A stretch of DNA of 64,000 nt from Synechococcus sp. CS-1328 (GCF_025128095.1 NZ_JAHLYT010000007.1:1-64000), one strand, 5' to 3'. Shown: positions 20,261 to 32,846, counted from the first letter of the stretch. The notes: a model not told the origin generated them from the sequence alone. Program-made: numbers and translations.

Positions 20261-21658
20261 ATGGCTGAGCGCCCCCCCAGGATGTCGCTGCCGTCTTGGG
20301 GGCGGCTCCGGCGCCACTTCCCGGCCGCCCTGCCCCTGGCCGTGCTGTTGCTGGTGATCGTGGCCTGGTCGCTGAGGAGCGCGGTGCAGTGGCTCGGCCG
20401 TGATGCCGATCCCGCCACCCCTGGACTGCGTTCCCAGCTCCGCGCCACCTCTCTCGAGGGTCTGGAGCCGGTCTCCGGTCCGCAGTTGAGGGGCACCTTC
20501 TACATGGGAATCGTGCTCGACCAGGATCAGATCGTCAATGCCCAAACCTACGCGGATCTGAACAAGCGGGTGGACAGTCTCACCCAGATGTTCCGCACCA
20601 TTTATCCCGATGTGACGGTGCAGGTGCAGTTGTTCCACAGTGAGACTCTGATCCCGCAACTGACGGCCAGGGTTCGCAGTGGCCTCGGCCCTGACCTGCT
20701 GCTGGCCAGTGGACTGATTGCCGGCGATCTCTATGCGCTGGGTCTCTCGGAGTCTGTGTTGATGACGGCCCAGGAGCAGCAGCAATTCAACCCGGGAGCT
20801 CTCGAGCGCCTGCGATTGCCGGATGGGCGGCTGAGCGGTGTGCCGCTGTTGTTCCATCCGGAGGTGATCTGCTTCAACCGCAGCAAGATCAAGACCAGTC
20901 CAGCCACGCTGGAGGAGCTGCTGCAGGCCAGTTCCGAGGGGCTGAGGGTGGGCCTGTCCGTCAACCCGATCAAGATCTACTGGACGGCCGGTGCCCTCGG
21001 TGCCGATCAGTCCCTCGTGAGGGTGATGCAGGGCGAAACCCTCTCGCCGGAACTGCGCCAGCGCCTGCTGGGCTGGCTGAGTTGGTTGCAGTCCGCCAGC
21101 CTGCAGCAGCGGGTCACCATCTATGCCGATCAGGGGCAGGTGCTGGACGACTTCCTCAACGACCGGCTCGACTGGATCAGCTGCAGCAGCATCAACATCC
21201 CGACCCTGCGGCGCAAGCTGGGTCCGCGGCTGGGGGTGGCGACCATGCCGTCCGGCCCCGGCGGTGAGCCCACCCCGATCTCCCGGGAGCGGGTGATGGT
21301 GTTCGGCAGGAGCTCAAGCCCGGATCAGCGCCGGATCGCCAAGGCGATGGCGAGCTTTTCGATCAACCCCCTGATCCAGCGCAGCATGACCATCGGCACC
21401 TTCTCCCTGCTGCCGGTGAATCGGTTCGTGCCTCCACCGGTGAGCAGCTCCTCGACCCTGAGGGCGCTGGTGGAATCCCAGCGCCAGTCCAATGCCACCG
21501 AGCCGTTGCTGGATCTGCTCCGCCCTGGGGATCCCCGCCTGGTGGCGCTGGACCAGACCCTGGTGCAGCTGGTGTTCGGTGCCCTCAGCCCTGAGGAGGC
21601 CACCGAGGCCCTGATCCGCGACCTGCAGCCTCAGCCCTCCCTCCCGTCCGGCCGATGA
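20261..21658 (+). CDS. Membrane-anchored extracellular solute-binding-type protein
   Basis: A 465-residue protein. An N-terminal hydrophobic segment (about residues 22-42: FPAALPLAVLLLVIVAW) acts as an uncleaved anchor or signal. The rest has the fold signature of family 1 solute-binding proteins: YPDVTVQVQLF, GPDLLLASGLIAGDLYA, VPLLFHPEVICFNRSKI and RVMVFGRSSSPDQ. No ABC permease or ATPase gene lies next to it. Instead its stop overlaps the start of an MscS-type channel gene by 4 nt (ATGA), which suggests the binding protein works with, or regulates, that channel. This last point is inference. Confidence 0.75.
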   Translation: MAERPPRMSLPSWGRLRRHFPAALPLAVLLLVIVAWSLRSAVQWLGRDADPATPGLRSQLRATSLEGLEPVSGPQLRGTFYMGIVLDQDQIVNAQTYADLNKRVDSLTQMFRTIYPDVTVQVQLFHSETLIPQLTARVRSGLGPDLLLASGLIAGDLYALGLSESVLMTAQEQQQFNPGALERLRLPDGRLSGVPLLFHPEVICFNRSKIKTSPATLEELLQASSEGLRVGLSVNPIKIYWTAGALGADQSLVRVMQGETLSPELRQRLLGWLSWLQSASLQQRVTIYADQGQVLDDFLNDRLDWISCSSINIPTLRRKLGPRLGVATMPSGPGGEPTPISRERVMVFGRSSSPDQRRIAKAMASFSINPLIQRSMTIGTFSLLPVNRFVPPPVSSSSTLRALVESQRQSNATEPLLDLLRPGDPRLVALDQTLVQLVFGALSPEEATEALIRDLQPQPSLPSGR

Positions 21659-22914
21659 TGCATTTGGTGCAGGAAGCCCTCGGTTGGTTCGGCTATCTCG
21701 AGCGGGGCTCCGTGCAGGCGCAGCTGCTGCTGGTGGTTCTGCCCCTGCTGGGGCTGCATCTGCTCAGACGGCGGTGGCGCAGCCGCCCGCCACTGGCTCA
21801 CCTGCTGCTGCCCCTCACCCTGGCTCTGATCGGTCTGGGAATCGGCCTGCTGGCCTGGGCGGGTCAGCCCTACGGCCTGGCCTTGTTTCTGCTGCAGCTC
21901 CGTTCAGCCTGGTATGGGCTGGATCTGCTGCAGCTCCTGCTGGCGCGGCTGCTTCCACCCGCACCCCTGCATCAGCTGCAGAGTCGCCTGATTCGCCCGG
22001 CCTTTCTGGTGCTGGCGGCGATGGCCCTGATCAACCAGCTCGACAGCCTCGCCGATCTGGCGCTGATCTCGATCGGCACCTGGTTCGGAGTGCAGCTGGA
22101 TCTGGGCCAGCTGTTTCTGTCGCTGGTGATCCTCTATCTGGTGGTGGTGGGCTCAGGTCCGCCGGCGGCGGCCCTGGCCCTGTTGTTCAAGCAGGTGCTC
22201 GATATCGATGAGGGCAGTCGCCGTGCCGTGCAGCTGCTGTTCCGCTACCTCGTGGTGGCGCTCGGCGTGGTGTGGGTCTGCAGCCATCTCGGCCTCAATG
22301 CCACCGCGATCCTGGCGATCGCCGGCGGGCTCTCGGTGGGGCTGGGGTTCGGCATCAAGGAGGTGTTCTCCAATTTTGTCAGCGGCCTCTGGTTGCTGTT
22401 CGAGGGCTCGGTGCGGCCCGGCGAAGTGCTGTTCATCGATGGGGATCCCTGCGAGGTGCGCAGCCTGGGCCTGCGGGCGGCGGTGCTCTGGCGCGACCGC
22501 GACAACGCCGAGCTGGTGATCCCCAACCAGACCTTCTTCACCAGCACCACCACGACCTACACCGGCAGCGATCGCATGCGGCGCTCCCAGGTCAGTGTGG
22601 GGGCGGCCTATCGCCATGATCCCGAGCAGGTGGTGGCGCTGCTGGAGGCCACGGCCCGCGCCCAGACCCGCGTGTTGCCCTTTCCGCCGCCCAAGGCTCT
22701 GGTGCTGGGTTATGGCGAATCGTCGATCAATTACGCCCTGCGCTTCTGGATCGCCAATCCGATGGACAACGTCTCGATCTGCAGCGAAGTGAATATGGCG
22801 GTGTGGAAGGCCTTTGATGCTGCGGGCATCGAGATTCCCTTCCCCCAGATGGTCGTTAAGACCATCGAGCCGGCCAGTCCCGTTTCCGTTCCCCCCTCAG
22901 CGCCTGATCAATAG
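21655..22914 (+). CDS. MscS-family mechanosensitive ion channel
   Basis: A 419-residue protein with about five to six N-terminal membrane helices. The MscS pore helix reads AILAIAGGLSVGLGFGIKEV, followed by the middle beta domain (PGEVLFIDGDPCEVRSLGLR, NAELVIPNQTFFTS) and the C-terminal alpha/beta domain (YRHDPEQVVALLEATARAQ). The extra helices make it a longer, YnaI/YbdG-like member. The gene overlaps the upstream solute-binding protein gene by 4 nt, so the two are translationally coupled. Confidence 0.9.
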   Translation: MMHLVQEALGWFGYLERGSVQAQLLLVVLPLLGLHLLRRRWRSRPPLAHLLLPLTLALIGLGIGLLAWAGQPYGLALFLLQLRSAWYGLDLLQLLLARLLPPAPLHQLQSRLIRPAFLVLAAMALINQLDSLADLALISIGTWFGVQLDLGQLFLSLVILYLVVVGSGPPAAALALLFKQVLDIDEGSRRAVQLLFRYLVVALGVVWVCSHLGLNATAILAIAGGLSVGLGFGIKEVFSNFVSGLWLLFEGSVRPGEVLFIDGDPCEVRSLGLRAAVLWRDRDNAELVIPNQTFFTSTTTTYTGSDRMRRSQVSVGAAYRHDPEQVVALLEATARAQTRVLPFPPPKALVLGYGESSINYALRFWIANPMDNVSICSEVNMAVWKAFDAAGIEIPFPQMVVKTIEPASPVSVPPSAPDQ

Positions 22915-22938
22915 GGTTCGGGCACCTGCTGGATCCCG

Positions 22939-25737
<2,799 letters not shown>

Positions 25738-25818
25738 TCGGTCGCATCGTGTAGGACCTCCGTGGCTGCCTGAATGACCACGACCCGCTATGTTCGGTGT
25801 GTTCATCACATCGACCCA

Positions 25819-26187
25819 ATGCTCACGGGATCCGATCTACTCGCCAAGGTCAAGGAACTGGGCGATGTCTCCAAATCCGAACTGGTCCGCAGCTGCGGCT
25901 ACGTCAGCACCAAAAAAGACGGCAGCGAGCGGCTGAACTTCACCGCTTTCTACGAAGCTCTGCTCGAAGCCAAGGGCGTCAGCCTCGGCGACGGCGGCAG
26001 CAAAGGCGTTGGCAAAGGCGGCCGCAAGCTGAGCTACATCACCAAGGTGCAGTTCAACGGCAACCTCCTGGTCGGCAAGGCCTACACCGCCATGCTCGGC
26101 CTGCAGCCCGGCGAAGAGTTTGAAATCAAGCTCGGCCGCAAGCAGATTCGTCTCGTGCCGGTCGGCGGCATCGACGACGAGGAGTGA
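25819..26187 (+). CDS. Cyanobacterial AbrB-type DNA-binding regulator
   Basis: A 122-residue protein. The start at 25819 (MLTGSDLLAKVKELG) is chosen because this is the usual beginning of the family; an upstream ATG at 25774 adds 15 atypical residues. The N-terminal helical region (SKSELVRSCGYVSTKKDGS) is followed by a Gly/Lys linker and the AbrB-like C-terminal DNA-binding domain (LSYITKVQFNGNLLVGKAY, GEEFEIKLGRKQIRLVPV). Family knowledge: cyAbrB proteins are global regulators of carbon/nitrogen balance in cyanobacteria. Monocistronic, with a hairpin downstream. Confidence 0.92.
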   Translation: MLTGSDLLAKVKELGDVSKSELVRSCGYVSTKKDGSERLNFTAFYEALLEAKGVSLGDGGSKGVGKGGRKLSYITKVQFNGNLLVGKAYTAMLGLQPGEEFEIKLGRKQIRLVPVGGIDDEE

Positions 26188-26194
26188 GCTCTAC

Positions 26195-26212
26195 GGGGGC
26201 CTGAGGGCTCCC
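26195..26212. terminator. Hairpin downstream of abrB
   Basis: GGGGGCC pairs with GGCTCCC (one G-U pair) around TGAG, 7 nt after the stop. No clear T-run follows, so terminator strength is uncertain. Confidence 0.35.
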
Positions 26213-26286
26213 TGAAGGTTCCGTGTGATGGGTCGCTGTGGCACCTGCGCCATGGCGGCCCATCCGCGACGTTGCTGTTGTGGCCA

Positions 26287-27147
26287 TCACTCCAGCTGCA
26301 GCGTGCCACGGGTGCGTTGGCGGCGCTCGAAGTCCTGAGCGTCATAGCGGGCCATGCAGTCTCCCTGGGGGACCAGCAGGCAGCTGACGTAATCCGAGGC
26401 TTCCACGAGGGCTGCGCGGATCGCTTTCGCCGCCGGTGTGCGTTGCGTTTCGCTGCTGTTGTTGCCGAAATTCAGGGTGCCGGCCGCGCCTGTGAGGGCC
26501 TGGCCGGTGCGCCCCATATTCGGTGCCAGAAAGAGGGCCAGTCCGGCTGCTGGCAAGAGGCTTCCTCCCGATTCTCGCGCCGCGCTCACATTGCTCGCCC
26601 GACCTTCAACAGTGCGATGGCCCACCACCTCGCCGCTGCTGCTGTCGACCACCCGCACGTCGATGGCCACATAGTCTTTGGTTTCGAGCTGCTCCTTGCG
26701 GGTGCCGAAGCCCATCAGGCCGAAATTGCTGCCTGAGCTCTTGCTATCCACCGTGGAGTCGTAGGAGGTCACGGTACCGAGCACGAAGTAGCGGGCTCCG
26801 GTCATCTGGCCTTTCTGTGCCGCATTGGCGCCCTTGCGCACGATGCCCAGTTCGGCCAGTTCCTGCTCCGACAGCACCTCCTGCAATTGCTGCCGCTCCA
26901 CCACCTGCAGGGTGCCGGTGGCTTGCAATTCGTTGGCCAGTGCCGCTGCCAGATCCGTGGCCACAGGACCCTGCCACCACCAGGCTGGCTGGGTCACGGT
27001 GTTCTTGAAGTTCGGCACCGAAACAGTGGGTTTTCCACCACGGATCACTTGCTGCGCCTGCGCCGCCGGCGACCCCAGCAGCAGGGGCAGCAGGGGCAAC
27101 GCGAGGGCCAGCCGAATCCAGGACGCCGCCATGGGTTGTGTGCTCAT
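26287..27147 (-). CDS. CsgG/HfaB-family secreted protein
   Basis: A 286-residue protein from the ATG at 27147, chosen because it gives a clean signal peptide (IRLALALPLLPLLLGSPAAQAQ). The mature part carries CsgG-family landmarks: the LANELQATGTLQVVERQQLQ region, then LGIVRKGANAAQKGQMTGARYFVLGTV split by short gaps, and AIDVRVVDSSSGEVVGHRTV. Family knowledge: CsgG forms outer-membrane secretion pores, but many relatives without curli genes are of unknown function. No curli subunit gene is present here. The lipobox cysteine typical of CsgG is not visible, so the pore role is doubtful. Confidence 0.75.
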   Translation of the reverse strand: MSTQPMAASWIRLALALPLLPLLLGSPAAQAQQVIRGGKPTVSVPNFKNTVTQPAWWWQGPVATDLAAALANELQATGTLQVVERQQLQEVLSEQELAELGIVRKGANAAQKGQMTGARYFVLGTVTSYDSTVDSKSSGSNFGLMGFGTRKEQLETKDYVAIDVRVVDSSSGEVVGHRTVEGRASNVSAARESGGSLLPAAGLALFLAPNMGRTGQALTGAAGTLNFGNNSSETQRTPAAKAIRAALVEASDYVSCLLVPQGDCMARYDAQDFERRQRTRGTLQLE

Positions 27148-27415
27148 CTGGAGGGTTGGACTGTGCGAAATCTTGCCGTGCTGGCCCTCAGGGACTCTGC
27201 GCTTCATGGCTGGGTTCCACAACGACCACTCCGCAGTCTGCGAGCCCTTCTCCCCCGGTTGCCGTGGTTGGCGCGTCAGCTGATGGGCTGGTGTCAATGC
27301 CCGAACTGGACGAGGCCGGGCGGCATTCCGTAGTGACGCCCACGGTTCAGGGGGCCACTGGTTCGGTTCACTGGTAGTACTCAGCCGCCGATCCGTCTGA
27401 TGCGGATCTCCTGTC

Positions 27416-27982
27416 ATGACCGCCACCCCCCTCTCCGCGGCAGCCCATCCCTCCCCTCTGCCCCTGCAGCAGGAGAGTGAACGATCCGTGCCGCGGCCGG
27501 CACCGATGTTCGAGATGGTGCCCTATGAGCGCTTCCGCGATACGCCGGCGGTGCGCTTCTACGACATCACCGTGCCCACCTCCAACGCCCGCGACCTGGT
27601 GGTGCACAGCGGCCCGGCGATCAGCCCTCCGGATGATCCCGAGACCGGCGCCTGGCAGTTCTATCTGCATCCCCACCAGGAGGACAACCTGCTCGCCCTG
27701 CACGGCGGCCGCACCTTCTACCTGGTCAACCTGGGCTGGAACTACCCGTTCCACATCGTGCGCCTGCAGACCGGCGGCGACATCCTGCGCATCCCCCCCG
27801 GCACCTTCCACCGCTCCGTCTCCGACCCGAATGGCTCGGTGGTGATCAACCAGGCCGTGCGCGCCGAGGGGGCCAGTGTGGTGCGCGAGTTCCGGGTGTA
27901 CAACAGCCATCGCATCCCCCGGCTGTTCGCCACCACCTCCCGCACCGCTCCCCTGCCGAAGCTGCACGGCGTGCGCTGGTAG
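27416..27982 (+). CDS. Cupin-like conserved protein
   Basis: A 188-residue protein. After a Pro/Ser-rich N-terminus, the core FYLHPHQEDNLLALHGGR, then NYPFHIVRL and IPPGTFHRSVSDPNGSV, has the His/Glu spacing of a cupin-type double-stranded beta-helix (H-x-H-x-E...H). The metal and substrate are unknown. It has its own upstream region of 268 bases, shared divergently with the CsgG-like gene. Confidence 0.65.
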   Translation: MTATPLSAAAHPSPLPLQQESERSVPRPAPMFEMVPYERFRDTPAVRFYDITVPTSNARDLVVHSGPAISPPDDPETGAWQFYLHPHQEDNLLALHGGRTFYLVNLGWNYPFHIVRLQTGGDILRIPPGTFHRSVSDPNGSVVINQAVRAEGASVVREFRVYNSHRIPRLFATTSRTAPLPKLHGVRW

Positions 27983-28020
27983 GCGGAGCTGTTGAAGTAA
28001 CGCCGTTGAAGCGCTGCCGT

Positions 28021-30324
28021 TTAAGCGGCAATGAGAGCAGTGGCGCGCTGCAGTTTGCTGGCGAACTGGTCCTGGGGTAGGGGGCGATCGAACAGGTACC
28101 CCTGGAACAGATCGCAGCCCAGCTCCAGCAGCAGCTGCCACTGCTTCTCGGTTTCCACGCCTTCGGCCAGGGTGCGCAGCCCCAGTTCCCGCGCCATGCT
28201 GATGGTGGCGCGCACGATCGCCTGATCGGCGGAGGTCTGCTCGAGGCGATCCACGAAGCAGCGATCAATCTTGAGTTTGCTCAGATTCAGGGAATGCAGC
28301 GTCGCCAGGGAGGAGTAGCCGGTGCCGAAGTCGTCGATCGCCAGGTGGAAGCCCATCGTGGTCAGGGCGTTCAGCTGCTCGGCCGCTTGCTTGGGATAGG
28401 CCATCAGGGCCGTTTCGGTGATTTCCAGCTCCACCTGACTGGCTTCCAGGCCATTCCGCTGCATGGCTGCGGTGATCGCATCCGGCAAGGAGGGCAGGCG
28501 GGGCTCGAGTTGCACGGCCGACACGTTCACGGCGATCGGTGGCACGATCAGTCCCTGGCTCCGCCAGGTCAGGATCTGGGCAAAGGCGGTTTCAATCACC
28601 CAGGCGCCGATCCCATGGATCTGACCGGTCTGTTCCGCCAGGGGAATGAATTGGTCGGGAGGAATGGTCACCCCTAGGTGGTTGGTCCAGCGCACCAGGG
28701 CTTCGGCGCCCACGATCATGCCGTTCCCATCCACCTGGGGTTGGTAGACCAGGCGCAGCTGCTCCCGTTCCACGGCGTAGTCGAGCTGAGTTTCCATCTC
28801 GAGCCGGTCCCGTAGCCGCTGGCTCACACTGGTGGAATAGCTCTGTAGCTGGTTGCGGCCGCGGCGCTTGGCTTCCATCAGGGCTGAATTGGCGCACTGC
28901 AGCAGCGTGCGGGCATCACTGCCATGCTCGGGGCAACAGCTCACGCCCACGCAGGCGGTGGGTTGCACCGGCAGGGTCTGTCCCACGAGCCTGCCTGAAC
29001 CAAGCTTGCTCTGCAGCCAGCGGCCCAGCTCAATCGCCGCGCCCTGCGAGCCGATGCCGCGATGGCGGATCACCAGGAATTCGTCGCTGCCCAGCCTGGC
29101 CACCCAATCGTCTGGCTGGAGCAGGTTGCGCAGCGTCAGGGCGGTGGAGCAGAGCACCCGGTTGCCGGTCTCGGGCCCGAAGGTCTCGTTGACCGAATCG
29201 AACTGATCGAGATCCAGATTGATCAGCGCGATGCAGTCGTTGTAAGTCCTGCTCTGCAGGATCTGCTCCAGATGGCGCTGCGTGGCCGCCTTGTTGGGCA
29301 GATCGGTGAGCGGGTCGCGGTAGGCGGCATGCTCCAGCTGGGTCTCGAGTTCGTGCATGGTGGTCACGTCCTGCACGGTGCCGATCGTGATCAGCGGAAA
29401 TCCCTGGTTGTCGTAGCTGGTCTTGCCCCGCTCCAGCACGTGCTTCTCGCGTCCATCGGCGAAGAGCAGGCGATGCTGGATCCGATAGCCATTGCCGCTC
29501 AGCAGCGCCTTCTGATACGCGGCGTCCACGGCGCTGCGGTCGCCGGGGTGGACCAGATCCAGGAAGTTGTTGTAGCTGGTGGGCGGTTCCTCGGGATCCA
29601 CTTCGAAGATCCGGTAGGTCTCGTCTGACCAGCTCAGGTGACCGGTGGCATGCACCAGCTCCCAGCTGCCGATGTGGCTGAGTTCTTCGGCTTCATTGAG
29701 CTGCCGGTACATCCGGGAGAGCTTCCAGAGGGCCTCCCCCTCTTCGGTCTGATCCAGAAAGGCCTGCAGGATGACCGGTTGCTCGCCCACCTGCACCCGC
29801 AGGAAGCGCACGGTCACCTTGTGGATCAGGCCGTTGCGGCTGCGGTGGTATGTCGGAAAGCTGCCATGTCCCTCCTGCAGCATCCGAGCAGCCAGTTTGG
29901 CGAGCCAGACGCAGGACTCGCTGGCATCGGCCTGAATTTTGGCGGGATCGAGCGCGAGAAAGTCTTCCCGGCCGTATTCGAGCCGCGCGTGGGCGGAGCG
30001 ATTGCAGTCGAGGAAGCGGAGCCCCACCGGATCGAACAGCACGTAATCGTCGCCGCTGACCTCCGGGGCGTAGCGGAACACCTCAGCCAGGCTGACGGCG
30101 CAGGGGATGGCGTTGTCCGCCGGTTCGTCAGACTGGCCTTGTGAACTCTGGCCCTGTGAACTCTGGGTCTGTGCAATCTGGTCCTGGGAAGACGCGTCTT
30201 CAGACGCCTGGCTGTCCAACGCCTGCTCCGCTGACGCGTGGCGCCTGCTGCTCCTGACCAAGGGGATTCTGGCGCGTAGAGGGTCGTTCAGATTCGACGA
30301 CGCTTGAGACCCCAGCGTGGTCAC
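28021..30324 (-). CDS. PAS-GGDEF-EAL signalling protein (c-di-GMP)
   Basis: A 767-residue protein with no membrane helix. The N-terminus has Q/S-rich 5-residue repeats, then PAS-type sensor regions (about 75-320), a GGDEF domain whose signature reads GSDEF (412-416) and an EAL domain with EAL at 541-543. EAL catalytic landmarks are intact: ELEITETAL, AIDDFGTGYSS, LKIDRCFVDRL and LAEGVETEKQW. This suggests an active c-di-GMP phosphodiesterase, with the altered GGDEF motif possibly acting as a GTP sensor or a weak cyclase. It is closely similar to the next gene upstream (30474-32648), so probably a tandem duplicate. Confidence 0.9.
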   Translation of the reverse strand: MTTLGSQASSNLNDPLRARIPLVRSSRRHASAEQALDSQASEDASSQDQIAQTQSSQGQSSQGQSDEPADNAIPCAVSLAEVFRYAPEVSGDDYVLFDPVGLRFLDCNRSAHARLEYGREDFLALDPAKIQADASESCVWLAKLAARMLQEGHGSFPTYHRSRNGLIHKVTVRFLRVQVGEQPVILQAFLDQTEEGEALWKLSRMYRQLNEAEELSHIGSWELVHATGHLSWSDETYRIFEVDPEEPPTSYNNFLDLVHPGDRSAVDAAYQKALLSGNGYRIQHRLLFADGREKHVLERGKTSYDNQGFPLITIGTVQDVTTMHELETQLEHAAYRDPLTDLPNKAATQRHLEQILQSRTYNDCIALINLDLDQFDSVNETFGPETGNRVLCSTALTLRNLLQPDDWVARLGSDEFLVIRHRGIGSQGAAIELGRWLQSKLGSGRLVGQTLPVQPTACVGVSCCPEHGSDARTLLQCANSALMEAKRRGRNQLQSYSTSVSQRLRDRLEMETQLDYAVEREQLRLVYQPQVDGNGMIVGAEALVRWTNHLGVTIPPDQFIPLAEQTGQIHGIGAWVIETAFAQILTWRSQGLIVPPIAVNVSAVQLEPRLPSLPDAITAAMQRNGLEASQVELEITETALMAYPKQAAEQLNALTTMGFHLAIDDFGTGYSSLATLHSLNLSKLKIDRCFVDRLEQTSADQAIVRATISMARELGLRTLAEGVETEKQWQLLLELGCDLFQGYLFDRPLPQDQFASKLQRATALIAA
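30133..30192. repeat. Four tandem 15-bp units within the N-terminal coding region
   Basis: Units CTGGCCTTGTGAACT, CTGGCCCTGTGAACT, CTGGGTCTGTGCAAT and CTGGTCCTGGGAAGA lie in direct tandem. They encode SQGQS-type pentapeptides in the minus-strand PAS-GGDEF-EAL protein. Such units can expand or contract by slippage and vary the linker length. Confidence 0.8.
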
Positions 30325-30473
30325 CCAGTGCCAGCCTCACTTGCTCCAATACAACCCATGCTAGTCAGGCGCAGCCTTGAACCCAGTGCCACCTCGACAC
30401 GTGACACAGCTTGGTATGTCCCGGAGCATTTCTTTTAAGGCTGCCCGCCTTTCAGGTCGAGCTGGTGGGCTTC

Positions 30474-32648
30474 TCAGGCTGAGCTGGTGCGGGGCTCGCC
30501 CAGGCGTTGCGCGAAGGCCTCGGCCGTGAGGGGGCGATCAAAGAAATAGCCCTGGAAGCTGGCGCAGCCCAGCTGCTTGAGCAGCTGCCATTGCTGAGCC
30601 GTTTCCACGCCTTCGGCCAGGGTCTCCAGCCCCAGCTCCCGCGCCATCGACAACGTGGCGCGCACGATCACCTGGTCGGTGAGGTCGGTCTCGAGGGTGT
30701 TGATGAAACAGCGATCGATCTTGAGCTTGTTGAGCGCAAGAGCGTGCAGGGTCTCCAGGGAGGAGAAGCCGGTGCCGAAGTCGTCGATGGCCAGGCGGAA
30801 ACCCCGATGAGCCAGCTGCTGCAGCTGCTGGCGCGCTTGCTGGGGATTGCTGATCAGGGCGGTTTCGGTGATCTCCAGCTCGATCCGTTGCGGCGGAATG
30901 GCATGGCGTGCCAGGGCCGCCGCCAGGGACGCCTCCAGGGGTGGGTCCTGCGGCTCCAGCTGCACAGCGGACACATTCACGGCCAGCAGCGGCAGGCTCA
31001 GGCCTTGGAGGTCCCACTGCCGCAGCTGCCGGCAGGCTTCCTCCATCACCCAGGCGCCGATCGTGTGGATCTGGCCCGAGCGCTCCGCCAGGGGGATGAA
31101 CAGATCGGGGGGCACGCAGGTCGCCGGTGTCTTGAACCAGCGCAGCAGGGCCTCGGCGCCGATCAGCCGCCCCTCGCCATCCACCTGGGGCTGATACACC
31201 AGCCGCAGCTGCTGGCGCTCCACGGCATGGCTGAGCTGCATCTCCAGATCCAGCTGTTCGCGGATGCGGGTGCTGAGGCTGGTCGAATAGGCATGCAGCT
31301 GGTTTCTGCCCCGGCGCTTGGCCTCCATCAGGGCGGTGTTGGCGGCCTGCAGCAGCAGGTGGGGGTCGATGCCGTGCTCCGGGCAGGTGCTCACCCCGAA
31401 GCAGGCGCTGGGTTGCATCGGCAGCTGCGGGGCCAGCTGCGCCGTCTGGATCAACGACTGCTGCAGCTCCTTGGCCAGGGCCACCGCATCGCCCGGGGAG
31501 TGGGTGCCGTGGCCGCGGATCACCAGGAATTCATCGCTGCCCAGTCGGGCGATCCAGTCGTCGGGCTCCAGCCGGTTGCGCAGCCACATCGCCATGGCGG
31601 AGAGCAGGCGGTTGCCGGCCTCCGGTCCAAAACTGTCGTTGATCGACTGGAAGCTGTCGAGATCGAGGTTGATCAGGCCGATGCACTGGTTGTAGGGCCG
31701 CCCCTGCAGCAGCTGCTCGAGATGGCGCAGGCTGGCGGCCTTGTTCGGCAGTCCGGTGAGCGGATCGGTGTAGGCGGCCTGTTCGAGCTGCTCCTGCAGG
31801 GCGTTGATCTCGGTGATGTCCTGCAGGGTGCCGACCGTGTTCAGCGGCTCGCCGTTGGCGGCATAGTCGATCTCGCCCTGCTGCCGCAGGGTCCTGCGGG
31901 GTCCATGGGGCAGCTGCAGGTGGTACTCCACCTGGAACGGATCGCCGGTCTGGCTGGCTCGCTCATAGGTCTGTAGCAGCCTGGTCTGATCGTCGGGGTC
32001 GAGCCGGGCCAGCAGGCTGGAGAAGCGCAGGGGCTGATCGCCGCTGTCGGGCAGTCCCCAGATCCGGCGGGCCTCCCTGGAGCAGACCAGCGCATCGGTG
32101 GCGTGCACGTGCTCCCAGCTGCCGATCTTGGATTGCCGTTCGGCCTCGTTCAACAGATCGTTCAGGTGTTGCAGCTGCCCTGCCCCAGGAGAATCCTGCG
32201 GCTCCAGGGGCGGATGCAGCACCAGCAACAAAGCCTCCAGGGAGCCGCTGTCGCTCTCCAGGGCCAGCAGCCGATAGGTGAGTTCCACAGGGCGGCCTGG
32301 ATCCATGGCCGTCCACAGGGCCGTGGCGCGGCCCATGGGTTGCTGCCGCAGCTGGCTCAGGGGCGGCAGCTGAGCCAGCAGAGCGGACAGCACCGCAGGA
32401 TCCGCCTGGCTGGCCGGATCGGGACCGCTGCCTGGCCTGCCCGATCCCCCTTCCAGCAACCGCTGGGCGGCGGGATTGGCCTCGATCAAGGCGCCGCTGG
32501 CCGCCTCGATCAGCAGGATGGCGTCGTGGACCAGCTCCAGGCTGGCGACAGCCAGGTCCTTGAGGCTGGCCAGGGCGCCTGCTTTCTCGGCATCACCCCC
32601 CTCTGCATCACCGCCATTGGATTTCGGCGTTGACAACGGCATCGACAC
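30474..32648 (-). CDS. PAS-GGDEF-EAL signalling protein, paralogue of 28021-30324
   Basis: A 724-residue protein. It has two N-terminal PAS-like regions (LVHDAILLIEAASGALIEAN; ALVCSREARRIWGL), then GSDEF in the GGDEF domain (370-374) and an EAL domain with GAEALLRW, ELEITETAL, DDFGTGFSSLETLH and LKIDRCFINTL. The GGDEF and EAL parts are nearly identical in wording to the downstream paralogue (YNQCIGLINLDLDSFQ versus YNDCIALINLDLDQFD). The N-terminal sensor halves differ, which points to duplication followed by sensor divergence. It is transcribed divergently from the GAF/HD-GYP gene at 32847. Confidence 0.9.
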   Translation of the reverse strand: MSMPLSTPKSNGGDAEGGDAEKAGALASLKDLAVASLELVHDAILLIEAASGALIEANPAAQRLLEGGSGRPGSGPDPASQADPAVLSALLAQLPPLSQLRQQPMGRATALWTAMDPGRPVELTYRLLALESDSGSLEALLLVLHPPLEPQDSPGAGQLQHLNDLLNEAERQSKIGSWEHVHATDALVCSREARRIWGLPDSGDQPLRFSSLLARLDPDDQTRLLQTYERASQTGDPFQVEYHLQLPHGPRRTLRQQGEIDYAANGEPLNTVGTLQDITEINALQEQLEQAAYTDPLTGLPNKAASLRHLEQLLQGRPYNQCIGLINLDLDSFQSINDSFGPEAGNRLLSAMAMWLRNRLEPDDWIARLGSDEFLVIRGHGTHSPGDAVALAKELQQSLIQTAQLAPQLPMQPSACFGVSTCPEHGIDPHLLLQAANTALMEAKRRGRNQLHAYSTSLSTRIREQLDLEMQLSHAVERQQLRLVYQPQVDGEGRLIGAEALLRWFKTPATCVPPDLFIPLAERSGQIHTIGAWVMEEACRQLRQWDLQGLSLPLLAVNVSAVQLEPQDPPLEASLAAALARHAIPPQRIELEITETALISNPQQARQQLQQLAHRGFRLAIDDFGTGFSSLETLHALALNKLKIDRCFINTLETDLTDQVIVRATLSMARELGLETLAEGVETAQQWQLLKQLGCASFQGYFFDRPLTAEAFAQRLGEPRTSSA

Positions 32649-32846
32649 GTCTTGCAGGGCCCTGGATCTGCGCCGTACGGCCTGGTCTGGGTGGATTCAA
32701 TGTAGTGGCTGCAGTGGAACGCTTTATTGAGCGTTCCGGCCCGCCCCTGGCTGGGGTGAGCACACTGAAACCGGGTCTCCCCTTGCCGGCACAACCACGT
32801 TTCCGCAGGCCCCGTTGTTTCCAACCCGGCGAGCTTCGTCAGCTGC

